From Ryuthela nishihirai (lineage: Eukaryota > Arthropoda > Arachnida > Araneae > Heptathelidae), in the NCBI GenBank assembly GCA_038380435.1, contig JAWZYU010000034.1, forward strand, positions 5,314,704 to 5,378,703: DNA of 64,000 bases, written 5' to 3'. The notes under the pieces are model-generated. The model saw only the letters and a program-made list of their open reading frames with translations. It did not search any database and was not told the DNA's origin. This document shows, one piece after another, positions 22,753 through 32,325 of this stretch. The stretch's first letter is position 1. Every line of letters starts with the position of its first letter. Made by a program: the position numbers and the translations under genes.

Positions 22753-23209
22753 CAGCTGATATAAGGTATCCCATGCCTCTGTTCACTTGGAGCTGGCAAC
22801 CCAGAAGCAAACAGAAAACACAGCGGCAGACTCTCCCTCAACAGAGGCCCACCAGTGCAGCAAGTCCAGGATCCATAATCAAGCTCAAATCCATAAACAA
22901 GTCCAGTCTAGTAGGTATAAATGGTCAGCATCAGGACCCTGTGAAGTTGACCACTCCTCAGTAGGGTTGAAAAAAAAAGAAAAAAGTGGCCATAGATGAC
23001 CAGATCAGTAGGCCATACTGAACTGGCAGCCCTCCCCTTCCATTCCCTTCCAAAAGAGAATATCTCTTTTGAAAGGTACTAACGGCCTGCACCACGAGAA
23101 GGCGGGGTCGGACATTAGGTGCTAGACCTGGCCGGTTCTGTGCATCATCACTAGAGATTGGTGCACAGCTCTCCTTCCAGTTTATGTCTAGCTACCATTT
23201 ACAGGTTAA
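22753..23209 (-). other. RTE 5' untranslated region (copy B)
   Basis: ~450 bp with no frame, closely matched by copy E at about 53880-54298. Shared blocks include GGTCGGACATTAGGT, CCTGGCCGGTTCT, GGAAGGATAGC/GGAGAGCTG and the outer end ACCATTTACAG (as written on +). Conservation in two copies suggests it holds the internal promoter of the LINE. Confidence 0.7.
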
Positions 23210-23216
23210 GACTTTT

Positions 23217-23621
23217 ACTAACTTTATAAATTTCGTAAACTAGATTGTGGGGTTAAAAATAAATATGTTAGTGAGGACATAAATAATAGTTTTCATATTG
23301 GTAGGGATATTGGGAAATGTGTGTGTATGCGAGGCAGATATTTTAATCACTGATTCTTAGTATGCATTATGGTAGTTTTTTAAAGGTTTGGGGGTATATG
23401 TGTTAATGCAGGTTGGAATGGGGATTAGTGATGAGAAAGGGGAGTGTGTTTAGAGGGGCATGGTATTTCTGAGGTGTAGGTTATATCCCCTGAGGATCAG
23501 ACTCCACGCTGGGGGGAGGGGGACAATGTCTGTATTGCAGAGTTCGGTTACTTTTACGTTAATGAGGATATTTTCTGTAATGGATAGTTAAATTTGGTAT
23601 GTTGGGATATTATAATTTTAG
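23217..23621. other. interior of the P1 element, no frame
   Basis: GT-rich on the + strand (for example GGGGGGAGGGGGACAATG near 23511). No known motif; it forms the non-coding remainder of the P1 interior. Confidence 0.4.
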
Positions 23622-24050
23622 CTATGAAAATCGGTGGGTAGATTGTTTTCGGTGATTACTTGAGATAGTGGTTTTTTGTAGTTTATTTAAGATGCTATAT
23701 TTATGCTCTTTAAGTTGGGTATTAAATGGGCATGAGATTTTCTCTATGTATTTGTCTTTGGGGAAGGTTTTACCTTGGAACTTTGAGTTGGATGCAATAA
23801 ATTCCTGCAGAGTTGGATATATGGTTGCGATCATTTCAAACAAGTTGGGATATAGTGTTGACATTTTAATTGGGACTTTGTAGTGGAAAAGTTTTAGAGT
23901 ATTTTTAAGAGAGTATGCATAATTATTATTGAAGCATGGTAGGGCTATTGTGTATATTTCGATATCTTTATTTATAGATGTTGGAGGATTTTGGGATTGT
24001 ATGCATTTGATTTGTTTGTGAACTTTGTTGGTCCCACACCCTCTTTTCAA
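23622..24050 (-). CDS. orphan ORF of 142 codons inside the P1 element
   Basis: Minus-strand frame starting MKRGCGTNKVHKQIKC and ending SSNHRKQSTHRFS. It starts within ~20 bases of the inner end of the right P1 arm, the place expected for the gene of a TIR element. The protein is Lys-, Asn-, Thr- and Ile-rich, has no clear membrane segment and no motif I recognise. It could be the surviving end of a larger transposon protein or a chance frame in AC-rich DNA. I assign no function. Confidence 0.3.
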   Translation of the reverse strand: MKRGCGTNKVHKQIKCIQSQNPPTSINKDIEIYTIALPCFNNNYAYSLKNTLKLFHYKVPIKMSTLYPNLFEMIATIYPTLQEFIASNSKFQGKTFPKDKYIEKISCPFNTQLKEHKYSILNKLQKTTISSNHRKQSTHRFS

Positions 24051-24585
24051 TCTCCTTCACATGCAGATCACATTACAGCCACCCACACATCTGCCAGCCA
24101 CTCTGAACCTTGGACTGAGCCACTGATAATATGGTTTATGGCATCCCACCCATCCCTCATGCTTAACAACCAACTGCCTCTCTTGCAATATCTAAAGCTG
24201 CTCACTTCCCACCTGACAATGCACCCAAAGTGGAGGCACAAATCATGCATCATAGAACTCAAAGTTTTTTAACCACTCTATGCCACCAAAAGTATCATTG
24301 GTTATTTCCTTCACTAAACCTTAAGCAAATAAATTATCGGCATCCCTCATTGCCTTCTCAAACTCTACTGAGATGTCACTTGCTGGCAAGAATGTCGAAG
24401 ATTAAACTTGTTACTCGCAAGCATCCCAGAAGTTCCTCTTACTACCCAACATCTTCAGTACGATATGTAAATTTCTCTTTAGTAACTTTTGATACTTGAT
24501 AGCATAGAACATTTGTTGAAGTGCTTAAAAACATAAAACAGTGTCATAGAGAATTAAAGATTTCAATTTAATTGTAATTACTGCA
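24030..24585 (-). repeat. long inverted repeat P1, right arm
   Basis: Inverted partner of 18833-19372. It starts at GGTCCCACACCCTCTTTT and runs to a TTCAATTTAATTG block. The two arms differ by scattered substitutions and small indels, so they have not been kept identical by recent transposition or gene conversion. Confidence 0.8.
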
Positions 24586-24958
24586 CTGTGAACCTTTACC
24601 GTAATTTGTGTTACATTTAAATTCGTTCTGGCACCTAGATTGTGGTCCTAGATGTTAACCAAACTAGTTGATCCCTGATGTAGTGGACTTGTGGCATTGC
24701 ATGTAGAATATAGCAGAGTAGTCTGCAACAATATGGGTGTTTACAAGCAATATGAGCTTCCCTATTATATCATGCTGATACATGTATCAGTGGCCAATTG
24801 AATCATCTGTTGTGATCCATACATGTCTGAGATGGAAGTCAATAGATATATTTTCTTTCCAGTTAATGTAAATTTTCTATGACATATTTTGAAGGTAAAT
24901 AATTTAATTTGTGGACTGATATGTTTGTTACCTTTGAACTTCTTTTCTGGAGTCTGCA
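24586..24958. other. no recognisable feature (intron)
   Basis: AT-rich intronic DNA. Confidence 0.4.
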
Positions 24959-25100
24959 TACAGGTGTGTTTTTAAAAGTTTTCCTTCTCAAAATATTCCC
25001 CATTGAACGCTATGTAACTTAACCATCGTCTAACCCATACATTGAATGCTTTCTGTAAACAATTTTTTGAAAGTGTTCAGAATACTGTCGCTGTGGCCAG
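24959..25100 (-). pseudogene. possible mariner transposase C-terminal fragment
   Basis: On the minus strand a short stretch reads NCLQKAFNVWVRRWLSYIAF then NGEYFEKENF and a stop. A QxxF...W..RW...I...GEYFE ending is typical of mariner transposases. No catalytic motifs or termini are visible nearby, so this is a short relic. Confidence 0.45.
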
Positions 25101-25660
25101 TCAAGCCTCATTGTCATTCCAAACTAAGAACCTTTGAATTATTTATCTCAGCATTCAATTCCTAGTTTCCAACTTAATGACAAACTATCAAATAGGCGCA
25201 TCAGGCACTTGCCTAGGATCTTGACACTCATAAGAGCCTCAAAACAGTCAAAACTTGATTTTTTTCGAACATTTTATTGAGTAAAATATTTTACTTACAC
25301 ATTTATTATTTACATACGCATTTTGTGTTTTTATTTAGGTTAATATCAGGTATAATGTAATTTTTGTTCAATACCCTAAACTGAACAGAAATTTATTTTG
25401 ATTTAGAGTTAAGTTTTCATTTATTTTTCAGTATGTTCAAATTTATATAATACACTTTAAATTTTTTTTTCTGCATTTCTATAATTCAATTTATTTAACC
25501 TGCTGTATGCATTTTTTCCATTCATAAGTTGTTGCAACCCTTTTTGTAGAATGAGTACCTATACATTCACTGACTCCTGTACAATTGAGGGTCTCCAGTT
25601 ACCATAATTCACCATTCTGTTTCCACTACTTGAACCAAAACTATTTGTGCAATTAAAAAG
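25101..25660. other. no recognised gene (intron)
   Basis: AT-rich. A stretch near 25195 (GGCACTTGCCTAGGATCTTG) resembles 41220-41260 in wording and may be a shared transposon end, but the match is short. Confidence 0.35.
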
Positions 25661-25666
25661 CATTTA

Positions 25667-25860
25667 CCCTTCAAGCAGCAGCTTGCCACAGAGGTCTGAT
25701 TGTAGCCTTCCAATTTAATATGCCATAGAGAAGAGCTATTAAGACGACGAAACCTCAGGAGCATGACAACACAAACATCCATGCCTTACCCAGGGCTCAA
25801 ACCTAGGTTCCTTTGATCAGTAGCCAAGCATACTTGCCACTCAACCACCTGAACAGATGT
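25667..25860 (-). mobile_element. tRNA-derived SINE family S4, copy 1
   Basis: Begins CAAGCAGCAGCTTGCCACAG and shares the order CAGAGGTCTGA, TTTAATATGCCATAG, CATCCATGCCTTACCCAGGG with 35754-35936. On the minus strand GGTTTGAGCCCTGG-type sequence (B box) and an A-box-like ...GAGTGG... lie near the 25860 end, so transcription would run leftward. Confidence 0.75.
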
Positions 25861-26289
25861 GACTGTGTAATGGTGTGTTATGCTTGCATACAGCATTGTT
25901 TCAGTTTCCTCAAATTGAATATCTTTTCATTTCTTTAAATTAGTAATTTATTTATACTTTTATAATTAAACCTTCAATTTTCTTTTTTTAGATAGTTTGC
26001 TTTATTTCCATAGAGTTAGATATCATTATTGATCCTTGGAGTTGTGCTCCATTGGCTGTCTTTTACAACCAGGAAGTTTTACAACTAGGCTGCTCAGAAT
26101 ATTTTTGGATATTGCTTTACATTACCTGTTAATTTTTTTATCTTGTTTTCAAAATAAAAAAAGAGATGAAACAAGAAATAATGTCAACAAGTAATCTGTG
26201 AATTTGTTATTGACCAAGATAATGTGTTCACTTTGTTGTCTGTAGGCATCAAACATTTTTTACTTATAGTGATAAATTGAAAATTTATA
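25861..26289. other. no recognisable feature (intron)
   Basis: AT-rich intronic DNA. Confidence 0.4.
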
Positions 26290-26506
26290 TGTATAAAAAA
26301 TGTATTGATGAAATATTATGATTCACACTTTACAAATCTATAATTTATCCCAAAAGTTATAATTAGGCCCACTAACAGTGGAAAAAGTTTAAAATTCCAT
26401 AATTTTAAATGAATATTGCAAACAATGTATTTATGATAGAAATTTGAAATTTTGGTGATGGAATGTATGATGTCACAAAGTTTCCATTGGCAACAATGAA
26501 TTGACC
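26290..26506 (+). repeat. interspersed repeat Z, copy 1
   Basis: Shares ATTGATGAAATATTATGATT, a CCCAAAAG...TATA stretch, TGTATTTATG and a GGTGATGGAATGT block with 30975-31180 and, more weakly, 31690-31955. Non-coding. The hAT remnant at 26515 is inserted at its right end. Confidence 0.7.
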
Positions 26507-26514
26507 CTTTAGAC

Positions 26515-27571
26515 CAGTTGTGGGCAACCCATGGCCCACAAATATTGAAGTGCAAGTTATAAAATATTTTACATCTCGGAGTACTTTGTGGAATGTCATT
26601 TTCTCCCAGTTTACCTTTACACTGTTTTTGAAATAATATCCTTTAGTTGGCTAAATTGAATTTATGATGACATTGACCCACTTGACATAACTTTGTGCAG
26701 GTCAACTGGGTTGTCTGAACATACTGTACTGTTCAGCTGCCTGTTAAAGAGCCCTGATCTTGACTGTCATTCAAATAGACTACCTCAGTAAATGTTCCAT
26801 TCATGAAAGTTATCAAGACCAACATTGAAAGAAAATTTTAAGAAATTTATGGCTGCATTAAATACACAAAAAAATTATTTACCCAAAGGTCTCAAGACCC
26901 ATGCTATTGTTTAATGTAAATTTAACTATTAGTGAGAAAATTACAAAATATTTAAAACATTTTTTTCATGACAAATTCATAAAGGAATGCCTGGAAACAA
27001 TTTTTGTTATGTTATCCAGAGAGAAAAATATGCTGTTGATAACATAAGTTTATCCTGCAGAACCATAATCAGGTGTATCTATGAACTTCCTTCCAGTATA
27101 GAAAACACCTCTACAGCTTGCATCAAAATTTAAATATTTTTATTTGACTCTTGATGAAAGCACTAATGTTTCTGACACAGCTCTCAATTAGTGGTATTTG
27201 TGTGTGGAATCAATGCTAATTTCCATTAAAAGGTATTTCATTTTTATCTAATTATGCTGTTTGCTTTGATTTCTTGTACATTTAACTCGAATTTTATATA
27301 GAAATTATAGTTTTTAATTGAAATTGAAAAGGTTCAAAAGCTCTTTTTGTAATAAATTGATATATGTATAAATTTAATTGTTTATATTTGTAATCAGTAT
27401 AATTACCTTGATTATGAATACATATTGTCTACTCTCTGCATTGGACATGGAATCCTTAATGGTTAAGTTTAGAGTGTTTAATACATTAACTAAGGTTCTG
27501 GTTCATAGCAGTCTGAAAAATTCTCATGTAGAAATTTTCTCATTCCAATGAGAAAAGGTTGCCCATACTTA
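26515..27571 (+). mobile_element. hAT transposon remnant with 8-bp duplication
   Basis: Ends CAGTTGTGGGCAACC at 26515 and GGTTGCCCATACTTA at 27557-27571 are imperfect inverted repeats. CTTTAGAC flanks both sides (26507-26514, 27572-27579), the 8-bp duplication expected for hAT. Length is 1057 bp, shorter than an autonomous element, with the transposase 3' half missing. Confidence 0.85.
26900..27235 (+). pseudogene. hAT transposase fragment (GTF2IRD2/FAM200-like)
   Basis: Scattered frames read FIKECLET, LSREKN, TIIRCIYEL, then YLTLDESTNVSDTAL near 27143-27185. The LDEST.VSDTA motif holds the first catalytic Asp of the hAT transposase class from which vertebrate GTF2IRD2 and FAM200 genes derive. 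Broken by several frameshifts. Confidence 0.7.
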
Positions 27572-27711
27572 CTTTAGACCCAGAGTAGGTGTGAAAATGC
27601 AACTTTTTTATTTTTAGAGATAAAAATGCTTTTAGGTTGTATAGTGATCAGGTCATCTACCTCTCTCAATACACCTGTTTCTTTAAAAATCCTACTAATC
27701 ATTTTCTCTCT

Positions 27712-28979
27712 GCAGGAACATGAGGACATTACATAAAGATTATTTTCTTGATGTCCTCACGCAGGAATTCCAGCACTATAACCTAGATATTCTAGGCTTG
27801 CGAGAGACCAGATGGACAGGTAAAAGTGAGATACTTAAAAATAACTTTAAATATTTCTTTTCAGGGAGGAAGGATGGAAAGCATCTCCAAGGTGTAGATT
27901 TGCTTCTCAGCAGACACACTAGTGATGCTATTCCAGGATATGACTGCATTAATGAAAGATTCTTACAGCAAAATTTAAAACAAAAATTAAAGACTTCAAT
28001 GTCATCTGTTGTTATGCCCACACACAGGACTCTGATGAGAACGAGAAGGATAAGTTTTACAGATAGCATCAGGATATTTTGAATTCTGTGAAGAAGGAAG
28101 ATATTTCTCTTGTGCTAGGTAACTTCAATGCTAAAATTGGTAATGACTCTGACCTTTGGGCAGGAGTTTTAGTCTCTTTGGCATTGGTAGTTCCAATGCC
28201 ATGGGGAGTGTCTCCTACATGGTAAGTACACTTAATGGCTGAGAACAACTAACACCAGGACATCTATAAATACACATGAGTTTTACCTGATGGGTTGCAC
28301 ATGAATATGATAGATTATATTTTAATTAACAGCAAATGTTATAGTTCTTTTAGGAATACCAGATCATACGGGAGAGCCAAAATTGGGTCTGACCATTACC
28401 TGGTCAAAAGTGTCTTGCAACTGAAGCTTAAGAAATGTGCTAAGGTTAAGAAAATTACTTTTAATGCTGAAGATCTGAAAAATCCAGATACAACCAAAGC
28501 ATACCATGATAGGCTACTTAGTCATTATGGCAATCGTGGTTTGCTTACTGCTAAAGTTGAGAAAGAATGGATCAGTTTAAACAGACTTTTATTGAAACCA
28601 ACAGTACTCTTTTGGGTAAAAGGGAACAGAAGAAACAAAATTATTTGAGTGATAAGGCCATGGAACTTATTTCTGAAAAAAAGTAGTGCAGGATTAATAT
28701 AAATCAACACCCTAAGTCCTAACAGATGGCATTACAATGAGCTTAATAAATGTGTAAAGGATCAGTTAACAGCTGATAAGAATCTTTGGCTTTATAGCTT
28801 GGTTGAAAAAGCAGAGGAAGCAGTTAGACAGCACAACAGCAGGGGGTTGTACCAGATTGTTAATGTTTTATGGGCGAAGAAACAGACAGGTACTCAGGGA
28901 TTGAGGGATAAATATGGTAAGGTGGTTGAAGGTGAGAAATCTGTGATGGCTAGGTGGGCTAGCATTTTGTAGATGTAGT
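27712..28979 (+). pseudogene. RTE endonuclease and linker (copy C)
   Basis: Reads RTLHKDYFLDVLTQEFQ, ILGLRETRWTGKSEILKNNF, then after a shift the GNFNAKIG-like stretch near 28120, and MIDYILINSK with GSDHYLVKS near 28310-28415. Frameshifts near 27965, 28085 and 28645. Not expressible. Confidence 0.85.
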
Positions 28980-29392
28980 AGTAGTAGCATTTTATTTCCA
29001 CTCATAATTAGTAGTACATATATCACAAAAATTCATACATGCAAAATTACAGATGGTGGAAACACAAATACACAAAACCAACAAAATAGAGCAAGAAAAA
29101 TAAAAAACCACACACATAATTTTAGATATTACATGTCCGGAACCAAAGAGCCAAGCTGTTCCATTTTGACTACCAATATCATATTTAGGAAACCAATAAT
29201 GGGAATAACAATCAGTTCTTAGTAAAACTTAATGCATCAATAATAAATGAAAGGGGTACATTATTATTCGTTAATTATACATAAAAGGTTTAAATGATTG
29301 ACCTTAAAGTAGGACTCATAACATTTAATATGTGTATGCAATATCTTTTTGAAGACATTCAAATTGTTCTAAACTTGTGATTTTAACAAAAA
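28980..29392 (-). mobile_element. insertion in LINE copy C, probable retroelement 3' end
   Basis: A 413-bp block breaks copy C between the WAEHFSD and LNNVV regions. On the minus strand it ends GGAAATAAAATGCTACTACT with a short CTA repeat, as for a non-LTR element tail. TAGATGT occurs at both joints (28972 and 29391 areas), a plausible short duplication. The body has no frame I recognise. Confidence 0.55.
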
Positions 29393-30955
29393 TCATGTTA
29401 GATGTTCTAAACAATGTGATTATTTGTACTCCCATTGCTTGTAATGAGGATAGATGCATTTCTGGCTCTAATGTTGGCCCTACATCACATTTTGAAGTGG
29501 CTTTGTCTATCTCTAAATTAAAATTGCATAAATCCCCAGGGGTGGATGAAATTGCCACTGAAATGCTAAGAGCTAGGAGCATTTGTGTTGTCACTTGGCT
29601 GATTGAAATTTTTAATATTTTTTTATGGTACAGGTGTTGTTTGTAAAGATTTTACTGAGCTAATATTATCCCAATTTTTAAAAAAGGAGATTGCAGTTCT
29701 TGTGTAATTATAGGAGAATTAGTTTACTTTCTGTTCCAGGTAAAGATATTTGCATGATTATACTTAATAGAATTAAGAATTTGGTTGATGGCCAACTATG
29801 TGATAACAGTGTGGATTCAGAAGTGGTAGGGGGGATGTATTGAACAAATATTTTCACTTAGTCAGATTCTTGAGATATCTTAGCATTTAAGAAACCTGTG
29901 GTTAATAGTTTTATGGATTTCAAAAAGGCTTTCGACTCTGTCGATCAATATAATTTTTGTGTTGATCATTAGATCGTATGGAATTCTAACAAGTTAGTTA
30001 ACATGTGTTGATGTGTGAGAGTTGAAGCAATTGGTTTAGCATTGCTAGTGGAGTTTGACAAGGGTGCATTTTGTCTCCTTTCCAGTTTGGTTATTGATTA
30101 CGTTATGCGGAATTCTTTGCAAGGGAAAGATTTGGCCTTAAATGGTCTGGAGATCTGAAAATTTCTGATTTAGATTATGCTGATGATTTGGCAATTTTGG
30201 CGAATGATGTTGATGAGATGATGAACTCTTTCATTAGAGCTGTTGATGAGACTGGTAGTAGAATAGGTTTGGTGATAAATAGAGATAAATAGTGATGAAA
30301 AATGGTCAGGCAGGCTGTAGTTCAGTTAATCTGAATAGTTCCACTCTTGAGCATGTCTCAGTTTAATTATCTTGGGAGTTATATAACAGATACTGTTGAT
30401 GTGTGGCATGAGATAAATAGAAGAATAAGGATTGCCACTGGGACTTTTAAGAATGTATATAGAGTGTGGAAAAATAGGTGTGTACACCTAAAGACTAAAA
30501 TTAAGTTGTATAATACTTTGGTTCTTTCTAAGTTTAGTTATGGTAGTGAAACATGAACTCTTTATAAATAGGATAACAAGAAACTTGATACCTTCGATTC
30601 TAGATGCTTGTGCAGTATCTTAGGCATTAGGTGTTTTGGCTTTGTAAGCAATGATGAGGTTATAAGAAGGAGTTATGAACTTCCTTCGAGCAACATTTTG
30701 TTGAGAGAGAGAGAGAGACGCATTGGTTTGGCCATGTTGCCCATATGCATAGCTGCAGATTGGCAAATAGGATTATGAACAGTGTGGCTAAAGGCTGCAG
30801 GAAAAGGGGGAGACTTAGAATTCAATGGGCAGACAATGTCAAACAGGATCTTGTTTAGAATTGACATACAGTGGCCAAATGCAGCAGCTGTAGCTCAGAA
30901 CAGACATTTCTGGAGAGGAAAATTACACAATCTGGTAGGACCTCGGTAGCCCATG
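29393..30955 (+). pseudogene. RTE reverse transcriptase and C-terminus (copy C)
   Basis: Readable pieces: KLHKSPGVDEIATEMLRAR, PIFKKGDCSS, VNSFMDFKKAFDSVD (~29910), the active site DLDYADDLAILANDVDEM (~30167), FNYLGSYITDTVDVWHEINR, and the C-terminal GHVAHM-like region near 30735. The YADD motif is intact but many indels separate the blocks. Confidence 0.85.
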
Positions 30956-30974
30956 GCTGCATGTGGATTTTGTA

Positions 30975-31180
30975 TTATATGTATAAAGGTATTGATGAAA
31001 TATTATGATTAAAACTTTCTGAATCTCCCAAAAGCTATAGTTGCACCCTCTAATGGTGGAAAAAATCAAAAATTTCAAACGAATGTTACATAAGATGTAT
31101 TTATGCTAGAAATTGAAAATTTTTATGGTGGAATGTGAAGGTTGTGAAGTAAACATAGATGGCAATCACAACTTTACCTG
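30975..31180 (+). repeat. interspersed repeat Z, copy 2
   Basis: Matches 26290-26506 (GTATTGATGAAATATTATGATT at its start). LINE copy C ends directly before it, so the LINE appears to have inserted into this repeat. Confidence 0.7.
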
Positions 31181-31420
31181 CTGTCTTTTTGATGTTGATA
31201 AATATTTTGTGGAAAAATTTTCTTAAATTTTTTAGTTTAGTCTCAAATTAGCAGAAAAAAAACAGCTGGCATTATTTCAATGGTAGAATACTCTGGCATG
31301 TTTCTGGAGAGATGCGGGTTCAAGTCCCATATGTTGGCAAAAAATTTTTCCGCAAAATATTTATTGATTTATCAATGTCAAAAAGTCAGCAGGTAACACT
31401 GTGATTGTCATCTCTGTTTT
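31161..31420 (+). mobile_element. tRNA-Gly-like SINE with matched outer arms, antisense half lost
   Basis: Sense head at about 31274-31344: A-box-like ATTTCAATGGTAGAATACTC and B box GGTTCAAGTCC. Outer arms are complementary: ACCTGCTGTCTTTTTGATGT (31178) against ACATCAATG-type CAATGTCAAAAAGTCAGCAGGT (31374). The left arm resembles those of the larger palindromic SINEs (TTTTTGATGTYGAT ... GGAAAAATT), so this looks like a deleted member of that architecture. Confidence 0.65.
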
Positions 31421-31574
31421 AAATCATTAATAACACTAAATAGTGTGATGAGACTTTATTATTTATTTCCATCTCATTCAGTGCAATATAAAAAGTAATA
31501 GTTGCCACCTGAGATCATAGATGGCTCCAACAGTTGGCCCGAAAATCTCGGTGAAGAGTTTAGTCTTAAATTAA

Positions 31575-31705
31575 CAGAAAAAAGACGGAACTGGCATTAG
31601 TTCAATGGTGGAATACTCCATCATGTTTCTGGAGAAATGCAGGTTTAAGTCCTGTATGTTGGTGAAATTTTTTTCGCAAAATATTTATTGATTTATCAAG
31701 GTTGT
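31575..31705 (+). mobile_element. tRNA-Gly-like SINE, single copy
   Basis: Head CTGGCATTAGTTCAATGGTG, GAATACTC, B-box-like GGTTTAAGTCC, then the tail TTCGCAAAATATTTATTGAT shared with 31274-31375. No antisense half seen. Degenerate. Confidence 0.7.
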
Positions 31706-31955
31706 GAGGTTTTTATTGGCAACAGTGAATTGAATGTTTTAAGAAATAATTAGAAAACTTTTTTGATGGATTGGTTCTAATGAAACATTATAATTCACAT
31801 TTTTCAGATCCTTGGGTAGTTTTAATTTACATCATTAGAAGGCACTAAATATGGAAAAGGCAAAACATTTTAACAAATGTTGCAAGTGATCTGTTTATGG
31901 TAGAAATGTGACATTTTGGTGGTGGAGTGTCAAGAGATATTCAACTGACAGCAAC
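31690..31955 (+). repeat. interspersed repeat Z, copy 3
   Basis: Diverged copy: AAACATTATAATTCACATTT, CATTAGAAGGCACTAAATAT and GGTGGTGGAGTGTCAAG align in order with copies 1 and 2. Followed by a C14 run at ~31970. Confidence 0.55.
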
Positions 31956-32059
31956 AATATGTTTCCCCCCCCCCCCATACACACATACATAATCTTTTTT
32001 TTTTCTCAGAAGGATGTAAGAAAAGCAACGTTTTACTTATTTTCTTATTGCTTTTGGCT

Positions 32060-32325
32060 TTGTCAGTTGGTCAGTTTGTGTATTTGACAAAATGCTCCCC
32101 ATATCTCTCGAATGTGATGGAGAAACATTATGGTTTATGTGCCAAGTGAAAGCTTATGATGAAGAGAGTGTCATAGGCTGTAAAAAAATTGACCCCCATG
32201 CTTTTTTCCCCCTAAAAAAGTGGAAATGTGAAAACTGTTCATAAGCTATATCTCCAGAACACAAATGCCGAAAGTAACGAGTTATTCATCGAATGAAAGC
32301 TTCTGACTCGGGGAATGCTGTAGGC
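32060..32325 (+). repeat. repeat Q, part 1 (internally repeated)
   Basis: Units share the phrases CAAATGAAAGCTT, GTCATAGGCT, GACCCCCATGCTTT, CTCCTAAAAAA and CTATATCTCCAGAAC in order. The sequence resumes after a hAT insertion at 33955. Related sequence at 57990-58535. No coding potential in any frame. Confidence 0.8.

Larger units (their letters stand above)
19534..23209 (-). mobile_element. RTE-type LINE copy B, full length
   Basis: The only copy with both ends. The 3' end is a clean (ATG)n tail (CAT repeat at 19534-19559 on the + strand), and the 5' UTR ends at ~23209, where its match to copy E (54298) also ends. A possible 7-bp duplication GACTTTT lies at 19527-19533 and 23210-23216. About 3.7 kb, in the range of RTE-clade LINEs. 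It is inserted between the P1 arms. Confidence 0.88.
18833..24585. mobile_element. candidate DNA element with ~0.55-kb terminal inverted repeats
   Basis: Two inverted arms enclose 4.7 kb, of which 3.7 kb is RTE copy B inserted later. Without it the interior is about 1 kb and carries one 142-codon frame next to the right arm on the minus strand (23622-24050). No known transposase motif is visible. It may be an internally deleted derivative of a long-TIR transposon. I could not identify a target duplication. Inference from structure only. Confidence 0.55.
27661..30963 (+). mobile_element. RTE-type LINE copy C, old, with an insertion
   Basis: Plus-strand copy from the end of the leader (TTCTTTAAAAATCCTACTAA at ~27678) to the common 3' end (GTAGCCCATGGCTGC at 30946-30960), interrupted at ~28980-29392. 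It is the most diverged copy after fragment G. The (ATG)n tail is nearly absent. 5'-truncated. Confidence 0.88.

Noticed and set aside
28980..29392. CRISPR or satellite explanation for the CTA/TAG repeats
   Set aside because: The repeat is a short trinucleotide tail of an insertion; there are no regularly spaced repeats anywhere in the window.
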